DNA of 64,000 nucleotides from Rhabdonatronobacter sediminivivens (GCF_013415485.1 NZ_JACBXS010000011.1:46837-110836); one strand, 5' to 3'; positions 8,838-19,416 are shown, numbered from the stretch's first letter. The notes: a model not told the origin generated them from the letters alone. A program made the numbers and translations.

Positions 8838-9943
8838 CTGCGGCCCCATTCCTGCTGCGCCTGATCCCAGAGGTCCGAGATCATCGGCGCCGAGGTCACC
8901 GGCACATCCGCGAGTGTGGACAGACAGGGATCTGTGGCTGACATGACCTCGACCAGTCGGGGCAGGTGAAAATCGCGGCTGCCGCCCTGGGCGCTGTCGC
9001 CCCAGTGCCCGCCGTTGAACGCCAGCGCCGGGCAGGTGCCGCCCACCAGCCCTGCCCGCGCCGCCATCCAGCGCCCCAGCGTGACCCCCAGCAGGGCACC
9101 CACGGCGCTGTCCACCGGGAAATGCACCCCGGCCACGGTGCGGTTCACCGCAATCCGCGCCGCCATGCGGTAGAGCTGGCTGTCAGCGTCCGGGAGTGTC
9201 TGCGCCGCGGGCGAGGCATCGCGGCAAAGCATGTCCAGAACGGTGGCCAGGGCAAAGGCCTGGGTCGCATGCCCGCTGGGATAGGCCCCATGCGCGGGAC
9301 AGGCGATCACTGGCTGCAACCGGTCATCGAGCATATGCGGACGCGGGGCCGAAAACACCAGCTTCACCCGTTGCACCACCGCCGTCGCCAACTCCTGCGT
9401 CAGATCCAGCACCAGCGCTGTCGCCGGGGCATGGAGCGGGTTCAGATGCAGAATGGCGGCAAAGAACGGCACCAGCGACCCGCGCTGCACCAGGATCTCC
9501 GGCAACCGTTCGCTGCGCAGATCGCCATAGCCTTCGATCAGCGCCAATTCGGCTGCAAAATCGGCGTCCGAGGGGCGGTCCATCCGCAAGAGCGGCTCCA
9601 GCGCGCCATCGGATTGGCGGGCGGCCAGGGTGGCGTGTGGTGTTGCGCAGTCACTGCCCGCCGTCACCGCCAGCGCCTCAAGCGCCTCGAACAGCAGCAC
9701 CGACAGGGCGAAATGCGGCTCCAGTCGGCGCAGCTTGCAGGCGGGGCCCAGCGGCTGCGGGGCGGGGGCCTGCGGGGCGGGGACCGCGCCATCGATGATC
9801 CCGTCGCGCGCGGCCATAAGGGCCGCGGCCAGTGAAGGGTCCGCGCCCCCGTCCAGCCCGGCATAGGAGTTGCTGGCGCCATAGGAATTGTACGAATTGT
9901 ACGAGTTGTAGGAATTATACGAATTGTAGGAATTGGTTAGCAC
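8828..9943 (-). CDS. PAP2/vanadium haloperoxidase-like phosphatase with NSY-repeat N-terminus
   Basis: This 371-aa protein carries the three PAP2 acid-phosphatase/haloperoxidase motifs: K194 to R201 (KLVFSAPRP), YPSGH at 221-225 and R268 to H274 (RTVAGVHFP). In this superfamily these residues bind phosphate or vanadate. No membrane spans are evident, which favours a soluble haloperoxidase-like fold over a lipid phosphatase. Residues 4-21 are six tandem Asn-Ser-Tyr triplets and a seventh lies at 25-27. It starts at GTG with an AAGGAG site 8 nt upstream. It leads an operon with a small protein and an S8 peptidase and faces a SARP-like regulator. Confidence 0.8.
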   Translation of the reverse strand: MLTNSYNSYNSYNSYNSYNSYGASNSYAGLDGGADPSLAAALMAARDGIIDGAVPAPQAPAPQPLGPACKLRRLEPHFALSVLLFEALEALAVTAGSDCATPHATLAARQSDGALEPLLRMDRPSDADFAAELALIEGYGDLRSERLPEILVQRGSLVPFFAAILHLNPLHAPATALVLDLTQELATAVVQRVKLVFSAPRPHMLDDRLQPVIACPAHGAYPSGHATQAFALATVLDMLCRDASPAAQTLPDADSQLYRMAARIAVNRTVAGVHFPVDSAVGALLGVTLGRWMAARAGLVGGTCPALAFNGGHWGDSAQGGSRDFHLPRLVEVMSATDPCLSTLADVPVTSAPMISDLWDQAQQEWGRRWS

Positions 9944-10040
9944 CGTGTCGGCTCCTTCGTCTTATGGGAACGAAAGCAAGTGACCTTGGAAAGGAACGTC
10001 TGTAAGGATAGGTTTTCACAGTTTCGTGTCGGTGTCTATC

Positions 10041-11582
10041 ATGCGAGTTACTCTGCGGTTGATGGGGCCTGTGCGACTGCTTGGCCCACAAGGCGAGGAT
10101 CTGACGCCCCGCGGCCAGAAGGCCCGGGGGGTTCTGGCGCTGTTGGGCACGGCGTCCGAATGCCGGATGCAGCGCAGCCATCTGCAGGACCGGCTCTGGA
10201 GCGAAAGCGCCCCGCAGCATGGGGCCAATTCCCTGCGCCAGACCCTGCATGAGCTGCGCCAGACGCTGGGCCCGGATCACCGCGCGGCCCTGGCCCGGGG
10301 GCCGGGGTGGGTGGGGCTGGACCCGCAGCGGGTGCAGGTGGATCTGTCGCCGGTGCTGGATGCCGTCGGCCAGCCGCAGGAGTTCGCCGCCGATCTGGAT
10401 ATCCCGGACCCCGAGTTCGAGGACTGGCTGCGCGACATGCGCCTGCATCTGGAGGACGCGCCCGCGCCCGTGCCCGTGGCACCGCCGCCGCCCGAACGGT
10501 TGCGCCTGGTCGTTGCCGATCTGGAAGGGGCCGCGCCGCAGGCCGCGGTGCTGGCGGCCATGGTGGTGCATGACGCGGTAGGGCGCGCCAGTGATCTGCT
10601 GCCCGTCGATGTCCAGCATGTCGCCCGCCTGCCCGAAGGCGGCACGGGGCTGGGGCTGGGCGGGATGTACAGTGCCGCGGGCGATCGGGTGATGCTGCTG
10701 CTGATGCTGCGTGACCTGGCCACGGGCCGCCCGCTCTGGACCCAGAACCTTGTGCTGCCCCTGGACGCCGGGGCGCCGGTGATGCGCCGGGCGGTGGCCA
10801 GCGTCATCATCGGCCTGCTGGATGGGGCGCAGAAGCTGCCGGGGCCGGTGCCGACCATGCCGCTGCGCGATGTCTTCAGCCACTCGCGCGATCGGCTGCT
10901 GGCTGCGGACCAGCAGATGGCGCAGTTCCCGGCACTGGCCGAAAGCGCCACCGGCCTGTCGTTGCGCGCACATCTGCGCTACACGATGGTGATCGAGCGC
11001 AAGGCCGGTGATCCGCAAACGCGGCTGGACGAGGCCAATGCCTTTGCCGCCCGGGCGCTGGAGCGGGCGCCGGGCAACCCCATGGCGCTGGCGGTGGCCT
11101 CGAACCTGCATTCCTGGCGCGGCGATACCGGCGGGGCGATGGAACTGGCGCGGATGGCCTGTCGCATCTCCCCCGATGACGAGTTGGCCCATCATGCACT
11201 GGCACAGGCGCTGATGGATGCCGGGCGTGACCGCGATGCCCATACGGCGCTGTTGCGCGCCTCGGTCGGACCGCTGTCGATCCTGGGTCCGGCGAATCTG
11301 CTGTTGCGGCGCAGTGCCGTGCAGATCCGTCTGGGCCGCTTCGCCGAGGCCGAGCGCCTGGCCGAGGCCGCCCTGGCCCATGCGCCGGACAATTGCGCAT
11401 CCCTGCGATTCCTGGCAGCGCTGCGGTTTTACCGGGGCGATGAGGCCGGCGCAGCCGAGGCGCTGGGCCGCCTGCGCGCGCTGGAGCCGGATTTCTCGCT
11501 GGAACTGATGTCCGAGCCTGAATACCCCGTCACCACCCTGCGCACCATGGGGCTGCTGGGGGTCACGCGCTCGGGCCTCTAG
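10041..11582 (+). CDS. SARP-like transcriptional regulator with C-terminal TPR region
   Basis: This is a 513-aa protein. The N-terminal 100 residues look like a winged-helix DNA-binding domain of the OmpR/SARP type (LRLMGPVRLLG, RGQKARGVLALLG, RSHLQDRLWSES, SLRQTLHELRQTLG). The C-terminal half (about 320-500) is Ala/Leu-rich helical repeat of TPR type. ATG 10041 matches the expected domain start; an in-frame GTG at 10026 is the alternative and neither has a good ribosome site. It is divergent from the PAP2-like/peptidase operon, which it probably controls. Its TAG stop lies in the first bases of a MITE-like element, so the last residues may have been changed by insertion. Confidence 0.75.
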   Translation: MRVTLRLMGPVRLLGPQGEDLTPRGQKARGVLALLGTASECRMQRSHLQDRLWSESAPQHGANSLRQTLHELRQTLGPDHRAALARGPGWVGLDPQRVQVDLSPVLDAVGQPQEFAADLDIPDPEFEDWLRDMRLHLEDAPAPVPVAPPPPERLRLVVADLEGAAPQAAVLAAMVVHDAVGRASDLLPVDVQHVARLPEGGTGLGLGGMYSAAGDRVMLLLMLRDLATGRPLWTQNLVLPLDAGAPVMRRAVASVIIGLLDGAQKLPGPVPTMPLRDVFSHSRDRLLAADQQMAQFPALAESATGLSLRAHLRYTMVIERKAGDPQTRLDEANAFAARALERAPGNPMALAVASNLHSWRGDTGGAMELARMACRISPDDELAHHALAQALMDAGRDRDAHTALLRASVGPLSILGPANLLLRRSAVQIRLGRFAEAERLAEAALAHAPDNCASLRFLAALRFYRGDEAGAAEALGRLRALEPDFSLELMSEPEYPVTTLRTMGLLGVTRSGL

Positions 11583-11802
11583 CAGGCTGCTGAAGAAGAA
11601 GATTGGGCAGTGCCTGTCAGGAAAACTGTTCCTGTTCCTACATCGACCCCCGGAGCGAAGGGATGCGCCCTCCCGGGGGAGGGTCGGGCGCGTCCCGGGC
11701 TGGTCGCCCGGAACAGGGCTTGTGGAAAGCGTGCCGAGGAACAGTTTCCCGGTCCCATGCCTGAACATTTGGAGGCGGGCGACATTTTCAGCAGCCTGCT
11801 AG
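11579..11802. mobile_element. 224-bp MITE-like element with 16-bp perfect terminal inverted repeats
   Basis: The left end CTAGCAGGCTGCTGAA (11579-11594) is exactly inverted at 11787-11802. A subterminal inverted pair follows: GGAAAACTGTTCCT (11620-11633) against 11737-11750, 13/14 matching. No open frame of transposase type lies between them, so this looks like a non-autonomous element. The termini resemble ends of known bacterial insertion sequences, but I cannot name the parent. The SARP-like gene's stop codon falls in the left end. Confidence 0.75.
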
Positions 11803-11968
11803 GGGATCGTCCCTGCCGCAGATGCGCGCCACTCAACAACCCGTCAGACGAACGCTGCAATGTCCGTGATCCCGCGTGGCCATGCCTCGCACCAAATGAA
11901 AAACCCCCGGGCCAGGGCGCGGGGGTTCATCGTGGCACCGGAAACCCCGGCCACCTGTGATCGCGGGA
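11803..11968. other. Intergenic region after the MITE-like element
   Basis: Together with the MITE-like element this makes a 386-bp stretch without a gene (11583-11968). It holds the rpsU terminator described separately. I see nothing else in it. Confidence 0.6.
11897..11928 (-). terminator. Rho-independent terminator of rpsU
   Basis: On the minus strand, AACCCCCG (from 11927) pairs with CGGGGGTT (to 11902) around a 10-nt loop and runs into TTTTTCATTT. It lies 41 bp after the rpsU stop codon. Confidence 0.8.
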
Positions 11969-12175
11969 TCAGAGCAGACCTTCGCGCTGCGCCTTCTTGC
12001 GCGCCAGCTTGCGGGCCCGGCGAATCGCCTCGGCGCGTTCACGGGCTTTCTTCTCGGACGGCTTCTCGAAATGCTGCTTGAGCTTCATTTCGCGGAACAC
12101 GCCTTCGCGCTGGAGCTTCTTCTTCAGCGCGCGCAATGCCTGATCGACGTTGTTGTCACGAACACTTACCTGCAT
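11969..12175 (-). CDS. rpsU: 30S ribosomal protein S21 (bS21)
   Basis: This is a 68-aa, strongly basic protein beginning [20 protein letters not shown], the normal length and start for alphaproteobacterial bS21. It binds the 30S subunit and helps initiation. It is monocistronic and divergent from coq9, an arrangement common in this class. A promoter-like sequence sits 54-82 bp upstream and a clear terminator follows. Confidence 0.97.
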   Translation of the reverse strand: MQVSVRDNNVDQALRALKKKLQREGVFREMKLKQHFEKPSEKKARERAEAIRRARKLARKKAQREGLL

Positions 12176-12228
12176 GTGGTCTTCACCACCTTCCTAAGTT
12201 AGAGTTTGCATGATGTGCAGGAGCCTGC

Positions 12229-12257
12229 GCTATAGCAAACTGCCTGGAGCTTGTCCA
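12229..12257 (-). promoter_or_regulatory. Predicted sigma-70 promoter for rpsU
   Basis: On the minus strand, -35 TGGACA (12252-12257), a 17-bp spacer and -10 TATAGC (12229-12234). It points to rpsU. The -35 is one half of the palindrome TGTCCACAGCTGGACA (12252-12267). Confidence 0.6.
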
Positions 12258-12261
12258 CAGC

Positions 12262-12289
12262 TGGACATGCTGCGGCGCGGCGCTACACT
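12262..12289 (+). promoter_or_regulatory. Predicted sigma-70 promoter for coq9
   Basis: On the plus strand, -35 TGGACA (12262-12267), a 16-bp spacer and -10 TACACT (12284-12289), 25 bp before the coq9 ATG. Its -35 forms the other half of the palindrome shared with the rpsU promoter. Confidence 0.5.
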
Positions 12290-12313
12290 TAGGTGTCAGA
12301 CCAGGAGGCGCCG

Positions 12314-13036
12314 ATGACCGTTGAAACCCCGCAGATCAAGGATCAGCTGCTGGATGCAGCCCTGCTGCACGTCCCCTTCGATGGCTGGAGCGAAGCCAGC
12401 TTTCGCGCCGCCATTGCCGATATCGGGGCCGACCCCGCTGTTGCACGGGCCGCATGCCCACGGGGTGCCACCGATCTGGCCGTGGCGTTTCATCAGCGCG
12501 GCGATTCCGCGCTGAAAGGCGCCGTCCAGCGCGCCGATCTGGGCGCGCTGCGTATCCGTGACCGCGTGGCCCGCGCGGTGCGCCTGCGGCTGGAACTGGC
12601 CGGCGACCGCGAGGTCGTGCGCCGCGGCATTGCCCTGTTTTCCCTGCCACATCTGGCCCCCGAAGGCGCCCGCCTGACCTGGAATACCGCCGATGCCATC
12701 TGGTCCGCGCTGGGCGATCCTTCGGACGATATCAACTGGTACACCAAGCGCGCGATCCTCTCGGGGGTCTATTCCTCGACCGTGCTCTACTGGCTGGGTG
12801 ACAACAGCCCGGAGTCCGAAGCCACCTGGGCGTTTCTGGACCGCCGCATCGATGATGTGATGCAGTTCGAACGGGTCAAGGCCGCCGCCAACCGCAACGC
12901 GCTGTTCAAGACGCTCTTTGCCGGGCCGCTCTGGCTGGCCGGAAAGGTGCGCGCACCTTCGGATGCGGTGCAGGACAACATGCCGGGCCGCTGGGCCCCG
13001 CCGCCGCAGGGGTCGGCCACCGAACCCGGGGCTTGA
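12314..13036 (+). CDS. coq9: COQ9-family ubiquinone biosynthesis protein
   Basis: This 240-aa protein starts MTVETPQIKDQLLDAAL and includes the helical COQ9 region (AIWSALGDPSDDINWYTKR), closing with a short Pro-rich tail. COQ9 proteins bind isoprenoid lipid and support the COQ7 hydroxylation step of ubiquinone synthesis. I chose ATG 12314 because AGGAGG sits 5 nt upstream (12303-12308); a GTG at 12293 is in frame but lacks a site. Position next to rpsU is typical of alphaproteobacteria. Confidence 0.92.
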   Translation: MTVETPQIKDQLLDAALLHVPFDGWSEASFRAAIADIGADPAVARAACPRGATDLAVAFHQRGDSALKGAVQRADLGALRIRDRVARAVRLRLELAGDREVVRRGIALFSLPHLAPEGARLTWNTADAIWSALGDPSDDINWYTKRAILSGVYSSTVLYWLGDNSPESEATWAFLDRRIDDVMQFERVKAAANRNALFKTLFAGPLWLAGKVRAPSDAVQDNMPGRWAPPPQGSATEPGA

Positions 13037-13103
13037 CCCTGCCGCCCCCAGCGCGCACCTTGCGCGCGGTTTGGCACAGGGTTCCAAGGAAAAGGGGGCA
13101 GCA

Positions 13104-13976
13104 ATGGCGGTCAGCAGTGAAATCGTCACCTGGTACGAAGGTCAGTGGCACCGCGGCAACGCGCCGATCATCAACGCCGCCGACCATGCTGCCTGGCTTG
13201 GCAGCACCGTGTTCGACGGCGCGCGCCAGTTCGAAGGCACCCGCCCGGACCTGGACCTGCATGCCGCGCGCATCATCCGCTCGGCCGAGGCCATGGCCAT
13301 GACCCCCCCGGTCGATGCCGCCACCGTCCAGGGCCTGCTGGAAGAGGGTTGCACCCATTTTGCCCCTGATGCCGCGCTCTATCTGCGCCCGATGATGTGG
13401 TCGCGCGACAGCACGCCGGGGATCATCGATGCCGTCCCCGAAAGCACGGGCTTCGCCATCTGCATCGAAAGCCTGTCCATGCCCGCACCGGGGGCCTTTT
13501 CGCTCACCGTCTCGCCCTTCTGCCGCCCCCGCCCTGACATGGCCACGACCGAGGCCAAGGCCGGCGCGCTCTATGCCAACAACGCCCGCATCATGGCCGA
13601 TGCCCGCAAGCGCGGCTTCTCCAACGCCCTGTCGCTGGATGTGGACGGGAACGTGGCCGAAACCGCCTCGACCAATGTGTTCATGGTGCGCGATGGCGTG
13701 GTGTTCACGCCGGTGCCCAACGGCACCTTTCTCAACGGCATCACCCGGCAGCGCATCATCGCGCTCCTGCGCGCCGAAAGGGTCGAGGTGCAGGAGACCT
13801 CCCTCACCCTCGCCGATTTCGACAGGGCCGAGGAAATCTTCGTCACCGGCAACATCGCCAAGGTGATGCCCGTCGAACGCTATCAGGATCGGACCCTGGG
13901 CACCGGTCCGGTGGCGCAGCGCGCCCGAGAGCTCTATTGGGACTACGCCCATTCCCGCCAGCCCGCCCGCACCTGA
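13104..13976 (+). CDS. ilvE: Branched-chain/class IV aminotransferase
   Basis: This 290-aa protein has a fold-type IV PLP-enzyme sequence. The expected PLP lysine is Lys152 (TTEAKAGALYANN), followed by SLDVDGNVAETASTNVF, which matches the cofactor phosphate and carboxylate region of branched-chain aminotransferases. The reaction would be transamination of Leu/Ile/Val with 2-oxoglutarate. Related D-amino-acid or aminodeoxychorismate enzymes share these motifs, so the substrate is probable rather than certain. ATG 13104 follows an AAAGGGGG stretch; the longer open frame upstream overlaps coq9. Confidence 0.8.
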   Translation: MAVSSEIVTWYEGQWHRGNAPIINAADHAAWLGSTVFDGARQFEGTRPDLDLHAARIIRSAEAMAMTPPVDAATVQGLLEEGCTHFAPDAALYLRPMMWSRDSTPGIIDAVPESTGFAICIESLSMPAPGAFSLTVSPFCRPRPDMATTEAKAGALYANNARIMADARKRGFSNALSLDVDGNVAETASTNVFMVRDGVVFTPVPNGTFLNGITRQRIIALLRAERVEVQETSLTLADFDRAEEIFVTGNIAKVMPVERYQDRTLGTGPVAQRARELYWDYAHSRQPART

Positions 13977-13997
13977 CCCGCAACAATACCCCTGCGG

Positions 13998-14024
13998 CTT
14001 CATCTTGCCCGAAATACTCCCGCC
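13998..14024 (-). repeat. GGAGTATTT-GGCAAGATGAAG intergenic repeat, copy 1
   Basis: The plus strand reads CTTCATCTTGCCCGAAATAC followed by TCCCGCC, the reverse of copies 2 and 3. It lies 30 bp before the quinone oxidoreductase start. From general knowledge this sequence is common between genes in Rhodobacteraceae. Confidence 0.7.
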
Positions 14025-14053
14025 ACAGGCCACATAGCCCGAAGGTTCCGCGA

Positions 14054-15046
14054 ATGTCCCTGCCCCAGACCATGCGCGCCGTGGAAATCTCCATCCCCGG
14101 AGGGCCCGATGTCCTGCGCCCGGTCACGCGCCCGGTGCCCGTGCCCGGTGCCGGGCAGATCCTCATCCGCCTGGCCCATGCCGGGGTGAACCGTCCTGAT
14201 GCGTTGCAGCGCGCGGGCAGTTACGCGCCACCCACCGGCGCTTCGGACCTGCCGGGGCTGGAAGGCGCAGGGCATGTGGCGGCCATCGGCGCGGGCGTCA
14301 CCCGCTGGCAGGTGGGGGATCCGGTCTGCGCACTGCTGCCCGGCGGCGGTTATGCCGAATTCGCCCTGACCGAGGCCGCCCACGCCCTCCCCATCCCCGC
14401 GGGGCTCTCTCTGGCCCAGGCCGCCTGCCTGCCAGAGACATTCTTCACCGTCTGGACCAATGTCGTCCTGCGTGGCGGCCTGCGCTCTGGTGCGCGCTTT
14501 CTGGTGCATGGCGGGTCATCGGGGATCGGCACCACGGCCATCCAGCTGGCCCGGCTATGGGGCGCGCGCGTCTTTGCCACCGCCGGATCGGATGAAAAAT
14601 GCGCTGCCTGCATCGCGCTAGGAGCCGAACGCGCGATCAACTACCGCACGCAGGATTTCGTCGCCGCCCTGAAGGCCGAGGGTGGGGCGGATCTGATCCT
14701 GGATATGGTCGGCGGCGATTACCTGCCCCGCAATGTGCAGGCCCTGGCCGATGACGGGCGGCTGGTGCAGATCGCCTTTCTTCAGGGTGCCGAAGTTACG
14801 CTGAATTTCGCCGAACTGATGGTGCGCCGCCTGACAGTCACCGGGTCCACCCTGCGCCCGCAATCCGTCGCTGCCAAAGCCGCCATCGCCCGGGATCTGG
14901 AGCGCGAGATCTGGCCACATCTGACCAGTGGGCGGATCGCCCCGGTGATGGACCGTGCCTTTGCCCTGGACCAGGCAGCCGCGGCCCATGCCCGGCTGGA
15001 AAGCTCGGCCCATATCGGCAAGATCGTGCTGGATATTCCGCACTGA
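14054..15046 (+). CDS. NAD(P)H-quinone oxidoreductase-like protein (zeta-crystallin family MDR)
   Basis: This 330-aa medium-chain dehydrogenase/reductase has an N-terminal GroES-like part (DLPGLEGAGHVAAIG) and a Rossmann motif HGGSSGIGTTAIQLA. It lacks the structural-zinc cysteine cluster, as expected for the quinone oxidoreductase group (PIG3/QOR-like). It would reduce quinones or enones with NAD(P)H. ATG 14054 begins MSLPQTMRAVEI; a longer open frame upstream has no family support. It converges on another MDR gene at 15178. Confidence 0.82.
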   Translation: MSLPQTMRAVEISIPGGPDVLRPVTRPVPVPGAGQILIRLAHAGVNRPDALQRAGSYAPPTGASDLPGLEGAGHVAAIGAGVTRWQVGDPVCALLPGGGYAEFALTEAAHALPIPAGLSLAQAACLPETFFTVWTNVVLRGGLRSGARFLVHGGSSGIGTTAIQLARLWGARVFATAGSDEKCAACIALGAERAINYRTQDFVAALKAEGGADLILDMVGGDYLPRNVQALADDGRLVQIAFLQGAEVTLNFAELMVRRLTVTGSTLRPQSVAAKAAIARDLEREIWPHLTSGRIAPVMDRAFALDQAAAAHARLESSAHIGKIVLDIPH

Positions 15047-15079
15047 ACCAGCCGTGCCAGTATCGGCGGCGTGGTGGAA

Positions 15080-15127
15080 GCGCCCCCTCAGCGCCCCGCC
15101 CGCCCACCCATGGCGCTTCGGGGGCGC
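15080..15127 (-). repeat. Stem-flanked G4 repeat, copy B
   Basis: This 48-nt element has arms at 15080-15095 and 15112-15127. Its G-rich strand is minus; the core on plus is CCCCGCCCGCCCACCC (15094-15109). It is 46/48 identical to copy A in the E2 gene and lies between two convergent oxidoreductase genes, where it could also stop transcription. Confidence 0.9.
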
Positions 15128-15177
15128 TGCCCTGCGCCATGCGCCATGCGCAGGGCGGGAAAGTGGCTTGCGTGGCC

Positions 15178-16185
15178 TCAGTTGTCCCCGGCCACGCGCA
15201 CCAGCATCGCACCGATCCGCCCCGGCGCCAGAACAGCGTCATGGGCCTGCGCCGTGTCCTTGATCGGATGCACCCCGGCCACCGGGTGCTGCAACGCCCC
15301 CGCTTCCAGCCAGAGCGTGACATCGGCAATCCCTGCCTGCCGCGCCGCCTGCGGCAGTTTGTAGACCAGCACCATGCGCAGGCTCTGGGCGTCGAACATC
15401 ATCGGATAGAACGGCAGCGCGGGCTCCGGTGCGGCCATGGAGCCATAGGCGGCAACGATCCCGTTCTCGGCCAGAACCGCGCGGGTCACCGCCAGATTGC
15501 CGCCGAACTCCACCTCGACAATCCGGTCCACCCGCGCGCCGCCTGCAGCCTCGAGAATTGCTTCGGCCACGCCATCCTCGCGGTAATTCACCACCGCATC
15601 CGCCCCCATGGCGCTTGCATGGGCCGCCTTCTCCGGCCCGCTGACCGTGGCGATCACCCGAGCCGCCCCCGCCAGCTTCGCCATCTGCACCGCATAGGCG
15701 CCCACGGCACCCGCACCGCCGGTGACCAGCACCACCTGCCCGTCGATCGGCCCATCGGCAAACAGGCAGCGATGCGCCGTCAGCGCGGGGATGCCCAGAC
15801 AGGCGCCGTCGGTCAGGCGGGCGGCATCGGGCAGGGCGACGGCCTGCGCCGCCGGAAGGGCGATATATTCGGCGCAACTGCCATGCGCCCGCCCCCAGGC
15901 CGCGTTCCACAGCCAGACCCGCTGGCCCAAGCGCCCCGGGTCCACGCCTGCGCCGACCCCAGCGATCACGCCCGAGCCATCGCTATGGGGGATCACCCGC
16001 GGCCAGGCCAGCGCCCCCCGCGCCCCGGCGCGGGTCTTGGCATCCGAGGGGTTCACCCCGGAATAGGCAACCTTGACCAGAACCTCGCCCGGCGCCGGGC
16101 TGGGCCGGGGCAGCTCTTGCAGCGCCAGCACGTCATGGGCCGGGCCGGTTTGCTCATAGGCGATGGCGCGCATGGTGCCGCTCAT
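15178..16185 (-). CDS. MDR-family NADPH:quinone reductase/alcohol dehydrogenase-like protein
   Basis: This 335-aa protein has the MDR order: GroES-like fold (SGVNPSDAKTRAG, IPHSDGSGVIAGVGAG) then a nucleotide-binding site GGAGAVGAYAVQMAKLAGA. Zinc-ligand cysteine clusters are absent. It belongs with NADPH:quinone reductase-like enzymes; substrate unknown. Its start overlaps the stop of the methyltransferase gene by 4 bp, so the two are probably translated together. Confidence 0.8.
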   Translation of the reverse strand: MSGTMRAIAYEQTGPAHDVLALQELPRPSPAPGEVLVKVAYSGVNPSDAKTRAGARGALAWPRVIPHSDGSGVIAGVGAGVDPGRLGQRVWLWNAAWGRAHGSCAEYIALPAAQAVALPDAARLTDGACLGIPALTAHRCLFADGPIDGQVVLVTGGAGAVGAYAVQMAKLAGAARVIATVSGPEKAAHASAMGADAVVNYREDGVAEAILEAAGGARVDRIVEVEFGGNLAVTRAVLAENGIVAAYGSMAAPEPALPFYPMMFDAQSLRMVLVYKLPQAARQAGIADVTLWLEAGALQHPVAGVHPIKDTAQAHDAVLAPGRIGAMLVRVAGDN

Positions 16186-16790
16186 GCTGCTTTCTCCATC
16201 CGGATAAAGGTGAACAGACCCAGCGGGCGCTCTTCGGTCACTTCCAGCGCGCGTTCGCCCAGAATGCGCGCCTTGGGGAAATCCGGATGCCAGCCCAGCC
16301 AGCCCGCCAAGGGCGCAAAGGCCCGCTCGATCATGGCCAGCGCGCCCCGCTCACGCGCGAAATGGTTGACGATGATCACCTGCCCGCCGGGTTTGCACAC
16401 CCGGGCAATCTCGGCCATGACCCGCTCGGGCTCGGGCACGACCGAGACCAGATACATCGCCACCACGGTGTCGAAATGCCCGTCGGGGAAATCCAGCGAC
16501 CGCGCATCCATCTGGCGCAGCTCGCGCACCTGGGCCAGCTTGTCCTCGGCCACGCGGCGGCGGGCGCGGGCCAGCATCTCATCCGAGAAATCGATCCCCG
16601 TCACCTCCAGATGCGCGGCATAATCCCCCAGCGACAGGCCCGTGCCCACGCCGACCTCCAGCACCCGTCCATTCGTGGCATTGACCGCCTCGGTCGCCTG
16701 TCGCCGGCCCTTGCGGGTGATCCTGCCAAAGGTGTCGTCATAAACTGGCGCCCAGCGGCGATAGCTTGAGGTGATGGCCGTCAGATCCAT
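16182..16790 (-). CDS. pmtA: SAM-dependent methyltransferase, PmtA-like
   Basis: This is a 202-aa class I methyltransferase. Motif I is VLEVGVGTGLSL, followed by GIDFSDEMLARARRRV and FDTVVAMYLVSVVPEP. The opening SYRRWAPVYDDTFG and overall layout resemble Rhodobacter-type phosphatidylethanolamine N-methyltransferases, which make phosphatidylcholine from PE in three SAM-dependent steps. A different substrate cannot be excluded. I chose ATG 16790 (MDLTAITSSYRR) because AGGAG lies upstream; a longer frame runs into the G4 repeat C. It follows gyrB on the same strand. Confidence 0.65.
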   Translation of the reverse strand: MDLTAITSSYRRWAPVYDDTFGRITRKGRRQATEAVNATNGRVLEVGVGTGLSLGDYAAHLEVTGIDFSDEMLARARRRVAEDKLAQVRELRQMDARSLDFPDGHFDTVVAMYLVSVVPEPERVMAEIARVCKPGGQVIIVNHFARERGALAMIERAFAPLAGWLGWHPDFPKARILGERALEVTEERPLGLFTFIRMEKAA

Positions 16791-16818
16791 TTGCAGCACT
16801 CTCCTGTCAGGGATGCCC

Positions 16819-16867
16819 CGCGCCCCGGCGCGCCGGGGTGGGTGGGTGGGAGGCGTGCCGGGGCGCG
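16819..16867 (+). repeat. Stem-flanked G4 repeat, copy C
   Basis: This 49-nt element has arms at 16819-16834 and 16852-16867 (15 of 16 paired) around GGGGTGGGTGGGTGGG (16835-16850). It is 47/49 identical to copy D and lies in the 103-bp gap between gyrB and the PmtA-like gene. Confidence 0.9.
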
Positions 16868-16893
16868 GTGCGCTGGCCCCGGGCACGGAAAAC

Positions 16894-19416
<2,523 letters not shown>

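Noticed and set aside
10298..10332. G-run cluster in the SARP-like gene as a sixth G4 repeat
   Set aside because: It has three G-runs with short loops but no matching inverted arms and no similarity to the repeat family; it fits ordinary Gly/Trp/Val codons.
9915..11768. Minus-strand open frame of 617 codons opposite the SARP-like gene
   Set aside because: No domain signature and Gln/Arg-rich shadow composition. It also crosses the MITE-like element and the NSY-encoding start region.
11833..12042. Small open frame of 69 codons next to rpsU
   Set aside because: It overlaps the rpsU terminator and the rpsU 3' end in another frame and has no ribosome site.
12251..12259. Single near-perfect DnaA box TTGTCCACA
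   Set aside because: It is isolated and better explained as part of the shared -35 palindrome of the rpsU and coq9 promoters.
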